This document shows positions 22,645 through 34,174 of a stretch of 64,000 nt of DNA, one piece after another. The position numbers and the translations under genes are program-made. The notes under the pieces are model-generated. The model was given only the letters and a program-made list of their open reading frames with translations. It was not told where the DNA came from and did no database searches. Origin of the DNA: Gloeopeniophorella convolvens (taxonomy: Eukaryota > Basidiomycota > Agaricomycetes > Russulales); contig WTXD01000027.1 in NCBI GenBank assembly GCA_022496205.1, positions 186,001-250,000 on the forward strand. The letters are read 5' to 3'. Each line of letters starts with the position of its first letter. Position 1 is the stretch's first letter.

Positions 22645-24910
22645 TCACTGACCCTGAGCGTTCTTGATCTTCAGCCCCATCCAAGGTTCAAGGCGCCCCT
22701 CCACCACTGGCACCATAAGAAAGAGTGGCTTCCTTGTGATGTTGTCTCCACACTTTTCGGGGTAAAGAGAATTCGAAGTTCTCGATAAAGTTACGGCAAG
22801 AGCTTGCATCTCGATGAGGCTTTGCAACCAGGTATTCAACACACTGCTGGCACCGATAGACGGGAGACTCACCCAAAACGCCAACCGATGCACCCCCGAA
22901 CTCCGCCCGCTGCCCCAGCATTCAGAAGGGATCCACGTAGTCACATCAGAGCATGGGGTATTCACTCACAGAAGTTTCCCCTGTTATGGAAAGTGAGTAC
23001 GACTGATGTATCTGCAAACCATTTACACTCACAGGTTGCCATACAGCCCGACAGATATTTGCTTCTCCTTGTCGAGTTGTTCAAATCGCTTGGGTTCCAT
23101 TCGTTTGCGTCTTCACCCCATACTTGGGGAACGCTGCGCTTCTTAGACCCGATATAATTCACGGCAGGGGACGATGCTTACCGGTGGTACGAGCAGAAAG
23201 AAATCTCTATATGTGTGCCCTTCCGGACAGGTATCTCCGAGATCTCTTGACCTGATTTCGTTTTGACTGGATATGCTAGCGGGATCACATCATCGTGTGC
23301 TGCTACCCTTGAGACGTGCCACGCAGTGGGATGGAGGCGCATGGATTCCTACATTGGTCTGCCTTGAGAACCGCACTCGACCCAAGGGAGTGGAATGCCT
23401 GACCTTCAACGCTGCCAGCATTGTCGACATGCCCTCGAGGTCCGTGATCGAGAGGTCCCCAGGACCAACGCGAGCCCTTACGGCGGCAATCTCATCGCGC
23501 ACTTCCCGTGCGGACTCGGGGTGCTTGGCGAGCTCCCAGAGGAACCAAGATAACGCACTCGAAGCTGTCTCGTGCCCTGCCAGAAGGAACGTTCTGAGGC
23601 GAACGTCAAGCTTGGTTCGGAAGGTGGATATATGCGGTCTCGACTCACGCTATTTGGTCGACAATTTCATCATCGGAAAGTCTGGCATTAGTGTCCTCTG
23701 CAGCGTTTGCGCGGAGCAAAACACTCATGATGTCGCGGCCGTCGCCTTTAATGATACTCCCGCGGATTATCTCGCGGGAGACTTCTCGAATGGAACGGAG
23801 ATATCTTCCGAAGCGGCGATATTCCTTCCGCGGAAGGTATACTAGCAGGTTAAGGACCGGCACTGGAACGTATCTCCAGAATGACTTGAATAGAGCATCG
23901 AAGGGGCCGTTGAATAAGGAGTCCGCACTGAGCAATCCTTGCGTCAGACCCTGGTGATCGAGGATTGGCTATCCCTGAGGTTATACTCACAAAAGATGGT
24001 CATACATGGCGGTGACCGGATTGTGTGAGTTGCTGAGCGCTCCAAAATCGAAGTCAAGTCCAACTGATCATCGTTCAGTGCATGAGCCATCTGTGTATGG
24101 TATAGGAACCTACCTTCGCCGATGATATCCAGCGCCAGTCTGGAAAACCATGCCGCTACGTTGATAGTAGGTTCTTGGCCTTTATCGTTAGTAATTTCAT
24201 CCTTCCACTTCTGCACAAGCTGATGTAGGGTCTGTCAATTGAATATGTCCTTGAACTATGTGGGAGAACTCACTCTCGTGGCACATCCTTGGAACTGAGC
24301 TAGGTAAGACTTCAGATGCGGAGTAGAGAATGCTGCGGCTAAGATCTTTCTCTGTCGTTGATGTGCTTCGTCTAAGTGAGTTTCCAATCAGTTAGGGTTG
24401 CTGATATCAGTATGTGGTACCTGCCTTCCACACAACCGACTCCTTCGCCTCCGGTCAACATCCGGATGACATGCGACGAATCGGCAGTCTTCGGAAAGTT
24501 GTACCCAGATGTGTGTAGAATATATCGAAGAGCTTTTGGGTCCGCAACTACCAATTGATCTTCCTAGGGGAGAAATATCAAAACCGCAGTACGCCAACGT
24601 AGAAACCGAAAACATACGCCCATGCACCCTCGGATTCGCCAAGCTGTGCCATATTCTCGCATCCACGTGAACTCTGAGCCGCCTGCTTCATTCTGGAAGA
24701 GGTACTCCTTCTGGTTACCTGCGGCTCCCAGGTCAGCCGCCCGCGATTGGTACCAAAGACGAGAGTTGCTTCACCAAACAAGTAGGACCTCGACTCGGGC
24801 CCGCGCAAATCGCAGAGGATGGATCTTCTACTCCGAAAAACAAGGAGACAGAGAACAGAAAGCAGCGGAAAGAGTAGGACGAGTACTGGCTTTGGGTCGA
24901 ATGAGTCCAT
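22645..24910 (-). pseudogene. Second cytochrome P450, probably degenerate
   Basis: A different P450 subfamily on the opposite strand. Start at 24910: MDSFDPKPVLVLLFPLLSVL membrane anchor, then GPESRSYLFGEATLVFG. Other exons give VVADPKALRYILHTSGYNFP, QRKILAAAFSTPHLKSYLAQ, LALDIIGEGRFLYHTQMAHA, the I-helix exon RLRTFLLAGHETASSALSWF, and MLAALK/ESMRLHPTAWHVSR (ExxR). After VPQVWGEDANEWNP the expected RF segment (KRFEQLDKEKQISVGLYGNL) is in another frame, one base short near 23090. The haem region reads NAGAAGGVRGCIGWRF, lacking the normal Phe ten residues from the end of FxxGxRxCxG. A further frame change separates NFIENFEFSLP from RKPLFLMVPVVEGRLEPWMG. Defects cluster in the 3' third, so I call it a pseudogene; the sequence-error alternative remains. 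Confidence 0.65.
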
Positions 24911-27900
24911 GGCGTCAGTGAGACAACGTCCTGAGAGCCCATTGCGGGGTCGTATTTATAGTGAAAGAACAGTAGGCCACTTGAATGCACAGACGGTAAA
25001 GCTTAGGAGCGATGGATCAAATAGAACCGCCATACGCCCGGGAATCTTCGAGTTGGTTTAAGCGACGCCGGTATAACGCGTGAGTTAAATTGAGGTGACC
25101 TGACGGGAGGTAACGAAATCGGGATCACGTCACGAGGAGGGACAAGCTAGCCAATGAACGCACAGGTAAGAGCTTCACGAGCAGGTACGCGAGCCATTCC
25201 ACATCAGGTGTCGAGAATATAGTCCATCCTAATTACTGAGATAAAGCACAGCCCACAAGAGCGGTGTCAGGGGAAGAGGGGTGTCAGCAGCATGCACTTA
25301 ATTATAATGGAAGAAGAGACCTCACCTGACGGCGGAGATACGGCGCAAGCAGGATAAGCCAATAGATTACTACCACGCCAAAGGCCAAATATGTGGGCTG
25401 ACTCAGCATGAAGCTGGTGAAGTAGTACATAAGTTTGACGCTGCTGCCGCGTACTGTGCTGAAGGGGGCCGTGGGCCAAAGGTATCTGCTGCAGGAACAA
25501 CGGGAGCCACGATACTGAGAACACCGCGACTGTCTCTGGGGTCCGTCACCACGCGCGATCTGGCCCCGCAGAAGGCAAGATGGCTGAAAAGTGGCGATCA
25601 CAGGACGAACTTGATGCCCTGAGAATCTCGCGGAGGCTCCAACATTGCGTGGGGAATGTTGACTAGAGTGTGCTTGGTACGAGATTATGGGAACTGTTTG
25701 TTGCGCAGAAGGAGATAGGAGCGCGCCGGGACAAACTCGATCGGCGCAGGTGATGGAAGCCCCAACGCCACACGCGCGCGCACATTCGCAGTGTCTTTGG
25801 GTGATAGCAGTGAAAGGCCGGCGAATAGATAGCTTGTAATGTGGATCCGATCGCGCTAAATTTGTCCGGAAAGTATGGCGCAACACAGTAGTCACAGTGG
25901 AGTGATGGCGAGCGCAGAACTCGAAGAAGCTAGATTTCTCCGATCGTGGTAAGCCAGCGGCGCTCATAGACCGATGTACCTCGCCCGGTGCGTCCACTGG
26001 CCTGCTGCTACCGCATCCAGATTCAAAGTTCGCATTAGCATAGAGCCGACGTAGAGCGCAAAATAATACCTTTGTTGCGTTCGTGCCGAGCACCGCTGCC
26101 GCAGTAGATGTAAATGGGGGGTGGCCAAACTGATGGAAGCTTGTCTTATCAGAGGTCACAATCATTACAAGGACCGGTGCAGTCGGCGGAGAGAGGTAGA
26201 ACATCCCTGATGCCTATCCTGGGAGACTACGAAATTCAGAGGTCTGGACATACGATTCCACGGAGAAATCGGATTTCACAAGGAAATAAGTGGGGCGGGC
26301 CCGGGCCCTACAACAGAGGGAAATTATTACGTTGGAAGGCCTTCCACATAACGAAACTCATCGATACGCGATGAGAACACTGCTCCCCAACCGCAGTTGT
26401 GCGGACAGGATATCGCATGAACGACGCAGAAGGAGGACGTGCGACGTCGCATCTTTTCCCGTACGCGAGACAATAGAGGCCGAGTCAGAGAAGTGAGAAC
26501 AGTCATAAGCCAGACCGTGGCGTAACTACGCGATGGTCATCGGAGCTGTAGCCAGCACAGAACCTGCAATCAGAACAGGTGCAAATGGAGGAAAGTGGCC
26601 CCGGGATCCGCCCGCATGCGCTGCTGAGCAGCGCCGTTCAGGATAGTGAAAAGTCCACACAGATCACAGCGAGTGAAATCAGCCTAGTCCGAGTACATAG
26701 CAGCACTCAAACCGTGTATCGACGCGCTTCGTGGGTGGCCTAGTTTCAAATCTAGCTGAATCAGTGGAGGTGAAATGTGTTACATATGAAAGTCTCTTAC
26801 CACGTTACAGCGCTAGGTAATTTCCAGCAAGGTGGCGATTGTCTCATATTAATTACAGTCCAGTGGCAGTAGTATTTGATTGAACCACCTACAAAGCGCA
26901 CAGTTGATCGTAATACGCTGTTGGGCGTTGTCCCTTCAGCTGTCAGCAGACGTGTCATGTGCGAAGAGCCCAGTAAACGAGTCGGCCGCCGAGCAGAACC
27001 CTGAGCGCACGTCGCCACCACCCAAGGTCCACTAGGCTTCTTTGATAAGTCGCTGACAACGGCCTTATTCAGGAAGGAGGGAAATACGAAGGCGATCCTT
27101 GCTAGTCGAGGTAGCATACTTAGTCTGAGTTGGATCTGGCATCGTCGATCAGACAGTACCTTGGCATCCCTCGCGAAGAGTGATGGCTATGATCGAGTAT
27201 TATTTGCAGTTCATGTCACGGCCGAAGAGATGACCCCAGTTCGCGAGAGAAGGCGGCAAGAGCAAAGGCCAAAAGCGTGAATAGGCAGCGCGAGTCCGAC
27301 AATATCTGCCAGCACATGGCGACAGTGACACAAGCGAGCTAGCAGCCAGACAACGACAAACCCCGAGTCGGCCTTCCCCGGCGTCCATCGATCGTCCTCC
27401 ACGTGACCCGCTCTCCTAGCCCATCCCGATTCCCCGGCCCCTCCGAGCCCGCCGTACTCGAGGACGGTCCAGCGCGCGCTGACGTCGTCCGCAGAACAGT
27501 CCGAGCGGAACACTGGGCACGCTCCGATACGAACAAGCACCGACCCGAGCGCCCGGCGGGTTCACTGGCGCGCGTGCCTGCGCAGTTCCTGAGCCGCGCG
27601 GGCGGCCCGATAGACAGCCGCCAGGCACGGCGCGTGCACCCACGCGGCGCCTCGCGGCGCCCGGCTGACCCTAGGAAGCCCGCGGACATCGTACGTGTCG
27701 TGTCAACGGAGGACTTCGCTTTGCGTGTGTGCGGCAACGGGCGGTTACACACGAAAATGCACAGAAGATGCACAGATATTGGATTGAATTCTGCCAATGC
27801 CTCGTACGTTTGTTCGTTTGTTGTCGGGGGGCGGGGGATGGGAAGGGAGGGGGAGGGGGAGCAGTTGAAGAACAAAAATCACAAGGAGATAAAATAGCTG

Positions 27901-28210
27901 GCTAACAAAGCAGTAAGCAAGAAGAAGCGGCGGGGCAGTGGGTGGCGAGTGTACAGCGTGATGTGGGTCGTAGCACAGGCGAGCACAGGCAGTATATGGC
28001 ACAGGGGAGGGAAGACTGCATAGACAGAAAGCAGATAGAACGGAGAAGAATAAGACGGCGCGCGGTGTGGAAGGGCGCCATGGGACGTGGGATGGACAAG
28101 GTGGAGTGGGTAAAGACTCGCAGCGCGTGGATATAGATGGCGAGAGGCGATCCAGGTGCGTGAACGTGCAGCGTCACTAGAGTCCGATAACAATGAAACA
28201 CAAGCCGCGA
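24911..28210. other. Long gene-poor stretch
   Basis: Apart from one possible exon remnant (25326-25430) nothing can be supported. A long minus frame at 25302-26204 has atypical composition and no domain. A GC-rich patch at 27400-27700 is open on both strands but has no motif. A purine-rich run occurs near 27825-27865. Confidence 0.35.
25326..25430 (-). pseudogene. Possible isolated first exon, hydrophobic anchor
   Basis: From an ATG at 25430 the frame gives MYYFTSFMLSQPTYLAFGVV followed by IYWLILLAPYLRRQ and then a good donor, CAG/GTGAGG. It looks like a P450-type membrane-anchor exon, but no following exon is found before the P450 start at 24910. It may be a leftover of a duplicated gene or chance. 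Confidence 0.25.
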
Positions 28211-31200
28211 TCACTCGAGCACCTCGAAGCGTCCGCGCTTGCCGTCGCGCTCGTCGTCTGCGTCGTCGAGCGAGCGCTTCTCCGGGCCGAGCACGCCGTC
28301 GACGCCGACGCCCGCGCCGCCGCCGCTCACGAGCCCCTGCAGGATCATCTGGTACTGCTGCTGCGTGAGGCCCATGCCCACGAGCGGGTCGATGCGCCCG
28401 CCGTCGTCAACGGGCGGGTTCACTGAGGGCTGCACCGCAAGCGACGTCTCGGCGTCCTCTTCGATCGCCGCGGTGTCTGCTGGGCCGAGCGCACGCGAAG
28501 GGAACTTGCCCATTTGTTGGATTGCCTTGAGATGCATCAATGTTTCTGTGATACACGAGTCAGCAAGACGTGGATAGAAAGAAAGCGGGTCAGTCACCTC
28601 GAGCATTTCCAGGAGGCCCTCCTTGGTGAACGGCTTGGGCAGAATATCGTTCATGCCCGAGTGATAGTACGTCATGATTTCGTTTGGCTTCGAGTTGCTC
28701 GTCATCGAGATGATCGGCGTCATATGGTCAAACTGGCGGATCATGTTCGTCGCTGACACGCCGTCAAGCTTCGGCATCACAATGTCCTGCACACATCACA
28801 AGCGCACGGCGTGAGAAACGGGGTGGCAACGGCGGGACAGGCGTGGGGAGCGGGCACTCACCATGAGCACGAGGTCGTACTTCTCCAGATTCATCTTGTT
28901 CACCGCGCCGACGCCGTCGACCGCAACGTCGAACGCGCACCCGAACACCTGCAGGAACTTGCTCGACAGCTTGCGGCTCACCGCGTCGTCCTCGACGAGC
29001 AGCACGCGCGGCGGCACCGCCCACCCGGGCACGAACGTCGACCGGCGCACGCGCAGCGTCTGCGCAGAGTTGGGCCGTGCGGTGTCGAACGGCGCGGGCC
29101 CCCCGCTCGCGGTCGTCGGCGATGGGTTGACGACCTCGGGATCCTCGGGCCCACCGAGCGACAGTGGCAGTAACCCGTTGAGCGTGTTGGCGTCGAAGCT
29201 CCAGTTCCCGTTGGCGTCGTCCTCGCTCGAGCGCGGGAGCAGGTGTCCGAGCGTGAACACTTGTAGGCCCTCGTGCGTCAGGCTTTGCGCGCCGTAGGGC
29301 GCCATCGTGCCGTCCGTTGGCGGCTCTGTTGGCATGATGAATGGGTCCGAGCCTGAGGGTGCACTCGCGCCGCCGTCGGCTCCCATTGCCGTGCCCTGGG
29401 CACTCTGTGGCCGGTTGCGCTGCAGCTCTTCGATGCGCGCTAATGTGTCTTGGCGGCTCAGGGGCGTATCACCGTCAGAAGGGTTGAGCTGAGGAACGAG
29501 GAGCCCCGCGGCGGCAGCGAAGATCTGTTGTGCGCTCCGAGGTCGTGTGGGATGACTAGGGCCTGGAGTGGCGTTGCCTGCGGAGGTACTCGTCGAAGCC
29601 GTCGGCGCTCCGCCCGTGGTTGTAGGTGGTGCCGTAGCGGAGGTCGAGGCCGCTCCAGAGGCGTTCGTTGTGAACGACATGCCAGCGACCTCGGCCCTTC
29701 GGGAGATCTCGTTCAACTGAAAGAGCGAGGCCCTTGCAACGTCCGTTTCTGGATATGAACCCATCATTCGCTGTGCTTCTTGGGTGGGGAGGAACGGGTT
29801 CGCATCCGAGGTGTAGCTGGACATCGCCTCTTCAGCTTTCGTTTTCCCTAATAGTAGGGAAGTACGTCAGCGTTTGCGATTTCCGAGGGAGCAGAGGCAT
29901 AAAGATACGAATTGAAATAGCAGGATATTGTCTGTTGTTACAACATATACGCTCGACCCGAATCGACCGATTTTTTCCACCATTAACAGAGCGTAGGCGT
30001 GAAAAAGAAGAGAGAAGTCCATTCGTCAGAAATTTAACTGACCATTCTCCATCTGCAAGAAGTAGCTGATCAAGTTCTGCATAAGGCCGTCCTGCTGCGC
30101 CATGTTCCGCTGGAAGTTCACCATCTCGGTGAGCACGTTCTGATAATTGTTTTCCAAGTGGCGTATGTGCGCAGTCATATCATCCTGGGTCTGAACGAGA
30201 CGCTCAACCTGAGCTTGGAGTGTCTCAATCGTTACCGCCGATGGCGAGGGCGACTCCCCGTGGGGTCCCCGTGAGGGCAGCGACTTGCGGGCGGCAGGAA
30301 CCTTGCGCTTAATGTTCTCGAGCGCGTCTCGGCGGTCAGCATGGAAATCAGGATGCCGGAACGTCCAGCTCTGAAAAAGGTCCGGGAAGCGGTCAGTTCG
30401 GAGAAGGCGATGGGGCGCAAAACAGGTAGCCTACATGTTCCCCAAATTGGCTATCATCCGTGTTCTTGACCTACGGGAGATCGGTCCGGTCAGACGGGGG
30501 TTGCCGAGCGGTGTGTGAGGAAACGGTAAGATACCTTGTGAAAGTCGTACTTGTTGAGCTGGCGGACAAAGGAGGCAAAGTTCGAATGCTTGAACATCCG
30601 CGGAAGTATAGACTTTGTGAACTCGTTCATGTCCTATCGCGGGGGATCAGTACCCTGAGTCTCATCCCGGCGGCCGAGGCAAATAATCGTTTACCTTGAC
30701 TACAAAGCAGTCTCCATTCGGGCCCCAAGATACAACTCTTTGGAATGATGAATCCTCCAGCATCCTGGATAGCGTTGAGCGGCATCGGCATGGATACTGA
30801 GTGGTACTTACTTGTAGAGCTTTTTGACGAAGTCCGATGTAGGAGGCATGTTGTCCTCAGACTCCTTCTGAGGATCCGTCTGTGATGACGGAGGGGGCGG
30901 TATCGGATCATGGAGGAGTGGCTTGACCTTGATGTCTTGCGTGCGAGGGGGATAACGCTCGTCGCGCGAAGAAGAGGTACGATGGGTCGGCCATGGGAGC
31001 TGTGATGAAGAGTTTGAGGGGAGTGGAGGGAGGGTGGGAGAGGAGGCAGATGCGAGAGAGGGGTGGTAGGAGGCGGGGGGATATCTCGAAGAGAGATTTG
31101 GAGCCAGGGCTGGGATGGGAGGAAGGGTGTTTGATCTTGAGTAGGAAGAAGGGGCGAGGTGGTGCAGCTGAGATGGCGGAGGGAGCTGCGCCGACTGGAA

Positions 31201-31266
31201 CATTTGACGAGCGGAGGAGTGGTGCGTATGCGGAGGAAGTCCAGAATATTGGCCGGTCTGGTCCAT
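28211..31266 (-). CDS. SKN7: SKN7/PRR1-type HSF-receiver transcription factor
   Basis: Nuclear response regulator downstream of a fungal His-to-Asp phosphorelay, controlling oxidative and osmotic stress genes. From 31266 a Pro/Ser-rich leader precedes the HSF-type DNA-binding domain spread over several exons: DFVKKLYK, then [53 protein letters not shown] and [16 protein letters not shown] coiled coil follows ([40 protein letters not shown]). A long low-complexity Ser/Thr/Pro linker leads to the receiver domain: [20 protein letters not shown] with the acidic pair, [18 protein letters not shown] with the phospho-acceptor Asp, ISMTSN, and [15 protein letters not shown] with the conserved Lys. 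An intron (about 28791-28862) lies immediately before the phospho-Asp codon. A charged tail ends KRGRFEVLE, stop at 28211. Confidence 0.93.
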
Positions 31267-33538
31267 CCCTGTTAAATACAGGGCGCGTCCAGACAGAAAG
31301 CAGTTTTATCAAGAGGACGAATGGACTGAGCGGGTGCAAGCTCTGCCCACGCTGTCCCTCGAGGCTATTATGTCAGCATCCCACGCTCATATCTCCCGTC
31401 CCGTCTCCGCTGCCTGCTCTCCCTGGCCGTCCCTCGGCATCCGCCGCACTCCGCCGCCGCCGCCGCCTGTCCCGTCGCCTCTTCTTGCCCCACTCGCCAA
31501 AAATTTCTGGCCCTCTCCAACGCGCGCAGAGACGCGCGCACGACGGTGCACGCGCGCGGGGCGGTGCTCGCGGTGGCTGGGGTCGCGTGCGGGAAGAGTC
31601 GGAAAGCTCACTGTCTGTCGCCGCAACGCCTACGATTTCGCCGGGGTCTAGACCGCGCCGATGGTCGCTCCAGAACTTTGTCTACTACAAATTCCCTTTC
31701 CCCGCCGCGCAACGTCCACTCTCCACTCTACAAATTCGTCCATTGCCCCAGCAACTCTCGCACCACTATCACTCGTAAGCTGTAGCCCGGCGGGTCTGGA
31801 ACGTTCGAGCCTGTTCGCTCTTCTGCCCCGTCCGTCCGTCGATGCGTCTGCCTGCCAACCGCCCGCAATCCATCAACCCGAGCATGCGCGGTGGCTTCGG
31901 CTCCTCGGGAGCTCGGGACGGACTTGCGCCGCTGGGGCGCAAGGCACCGCGTCACTTGCGCCTGCTTCCAACCCCCGCCGTCATCAGCCACTCCGACCGG
32001 CATCCCACAGCGCGGCAGCCGGCCACCGTGACGCAGCCTGTCCGTCTGCTCCAGCACATGCAGAAGCTGCGCCATTTCGAGACGCACACATGACGCTCCA
32101 GCGCGAGCGAAGAGCCCTTATCCTGCACGCAGCTCTGGCACGATGCGCCCCGATATAGCACGCACGCTGAGTAGGCAGCGTCATCTATGCGCGCGTTGAT
32201 ATGCTCGAAGGGCATCTGCATCAGTGAAGCGCGCGCAAGGCCAGAACGCCCGGCTATCTGTGCCTCTTGAGAAGAGGGGAGCTTCCAACGACTGCATTGG
32301 GACTGTGTCGCGCGCTGCGCGTCCGAACGGACCCCATGCACCGCTCCCCTACAGCATAGCCTCGTATCGTCGCTTTGCTTTCCCTTCGAAGCCACGCACC
32401 ACAGCCGCGTTCTAAACGTAAGCTCTAAGTTCATAAGCCTAACCCAACGTCTCTGGAAGCCCATCGCACGTCGCCTTCTCGCGTTTCTCTGCACCCAAAT
32501 GGCGTCCTCGTGTAGCGCGCTATTAATGAGTGTCCCCCGAGTCGCGCGGCTGCCCTCTGCGCCTACTGCCAGACTGCCACGCCCATGCAACAGGCTATCC
32601 CCATCGCGGGGGCGCCCCGCAGCCCCAAGCGCCCGCCACGGTGCGTACGTACACCTACGCAATGCGGTGCCCAGCGCGCACCCCTCCCTGCACACCCCCG
32701 CAGGCAGGCCCTCTGCACTTGCAGTCGCGCATAGAAGTCTGCGCAGAACTTCGCGTCCCCACGTGTGCGCCCACGCGTCCGCGGCAGGCATTCCCGCCGG
32801 GCGGGGACGCCTGCCAATCGCGCACGATCATACTGACGTCGCGGGCACGCGGCGCACCAGAAGGCGCCGCTGGCTTCACGAGTATATTCGCAGAAGCCCC
32901 GGCGCACAGGGCATGAGAAGCGCCGCGCTGCTGGACGCTCGAGTGTGTACACACGTACTGGCACGACTTGCCATGGTATCTTTCCATCTGATGGGCGATG
33001 GGAATGGAACGGCGTGCGCAACGGTTTCGGTTGACGCAGGGGTATGGTGTGGGTCTGTATCTGCGACCATCACCAGCGCCAGACCCGTCCTGTCTCACCT
33101 CCATACACTGAAGCAAGGACCATGGATGCACGGAAAGTGCTATGTAGTCCGGATAAGGCATGTGTTTTCCCCCAGCCGGCGCGTGCATGTTCCATGGAAA
33201 GGATCCCTTGCTGCTTTGCGAACTCAACAATCAGCTCAAGCTATGTTCAGTTCGCCAAAAAGGCATCTTGCGCCCGTCCCTGCCTGGGCCGAGCGGTGTC
33301 AGAACCCACTCCGCTGACGTCTGCCGCGGCACGCCAGGGGGAGGCAAACCGGCTGCACAAAGCAGTACACATACTGCACTCGGGGCCATGCGTAGCGCGC
33401 TGCGCGACCGTGGAGCGCGGGGTGCGCGGAGTTTGTAGAGGAGATAGGCAGACAGGGCAGAACGGACGGCTGGGCTCTCAAAGAACGGTATTGTATTGCT
33501 GCGCGGGGACAAACATCGCCAATGCCGTCGCATTTTCT
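31267..33538. other. Region between SKN7 and ATP18, no confident gene
   Basis: Includes the SKN7 promoter and 5' UTR. A minus-strand stretch at about 31728-32090 (MRLEMAQLLHVLEQTDRLRH) and another at 32655-33000 look partly protein-like. I could not link them into a gene or identify a family. The plus-strand frame 32499-33317 is an unlikely antisense opening. Confidence 0.35.
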
Positions 33539-33897
33539 CTAGTGGTGCTCCTCCTTGGCGATCTGCGCTGCGTACGGGTTGCGCGGGTCATTGCGGAAGC
33601 CCTCGGCTGTGTGAAAAAATCGCAAGGGCGGATATGTGAGCTGGCAGGTTTCTGATGCGGATAAAGGGCGGTAGACGTACAGCGCACGGCGACATCCTGC
33701 GCTTTCGCGACAAGGAAATAGGTGATGCCGCTCGCGGCGAAGAAGGGCCAGAGAGGCCGGAAAACCTGCGCACCGCGGTGGCGTTAGCACAAACCCCACA
33801 ACAGCAACAAAAGCTGAGCACGGGGAAGCACTCAGCGGTTGCGGCACGGCACAACACTTACAGGCGTGGACCACTTGCGGAGACCGAAGAAAGCCAT
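33539..33897 (-). CDS. ATP18: ATP synthase subunit j (Atp18), mitochondrial
   Basis: Small inner-membrane subunit of mitochondrial F1Fo-ATP synthase. Three exons total 189 nt (62 residues). Exon 1 (33862-33897) encodes MAFFGLRKWSTP. Exon 2 (33681-33765) encodes VFRPLWPFFAASGITYFLVA and KAQDVAVR, the single membrane segment. Exon 3 (33539-33606) encodes EGFRNDPRNPYAAQIAKEEH and the stop. The first splice is phase 0 and the second phase 1 (donor GTACGT), rebuilding a Ser codon. The short N-terminus with WxTP, the WPFF motif and the FRNDPRNP tail are family hallmarks, and the length matches fungal subunit j. The coding part is far too short for ORF-length filters. Confidence 0.93.
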
Positions 33898-34174
33898 GGG
33901 TGGGTGAGTGTGCAGACGGTGGGGTGGTTGGGTTGGGCGGACGCAAGGCCGAGTGCGGCGTTGCGTTGGCGGCCCGTGGGAATATCGGGAGGTACGGCGC
34001 CGAGCGCCACGTGGGCTCCCGGGAGCCGAGTACTACGCCCGGGCCGCGCGCCGTGCACGCAACCTCATGCTCTCAGCCTCGTCCTCCTCAGCTGCGCGGC
34101 CATCCGCAGCGGCGGCGTCGACCGCATCTGCCCCAGGAGTGCGTACATAATGTTATCACGGTGCAGGACTGAAT

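Noticed and set aside
25302..26204. 300-codon minus-strand open frame
   Set aside because: Composition is Cys/Arg/Ser-rich without domains or hydrophobic pattern except the last 35 residues, which I list separately as a possible exon.
32499..33317. 272-codon plus-strand open frame between SKN7 and ATP18
   Set aside because: Arg/Ala/Pro/Ser-rich chance opening in GC-rich DNA; no splice logic and no motif.
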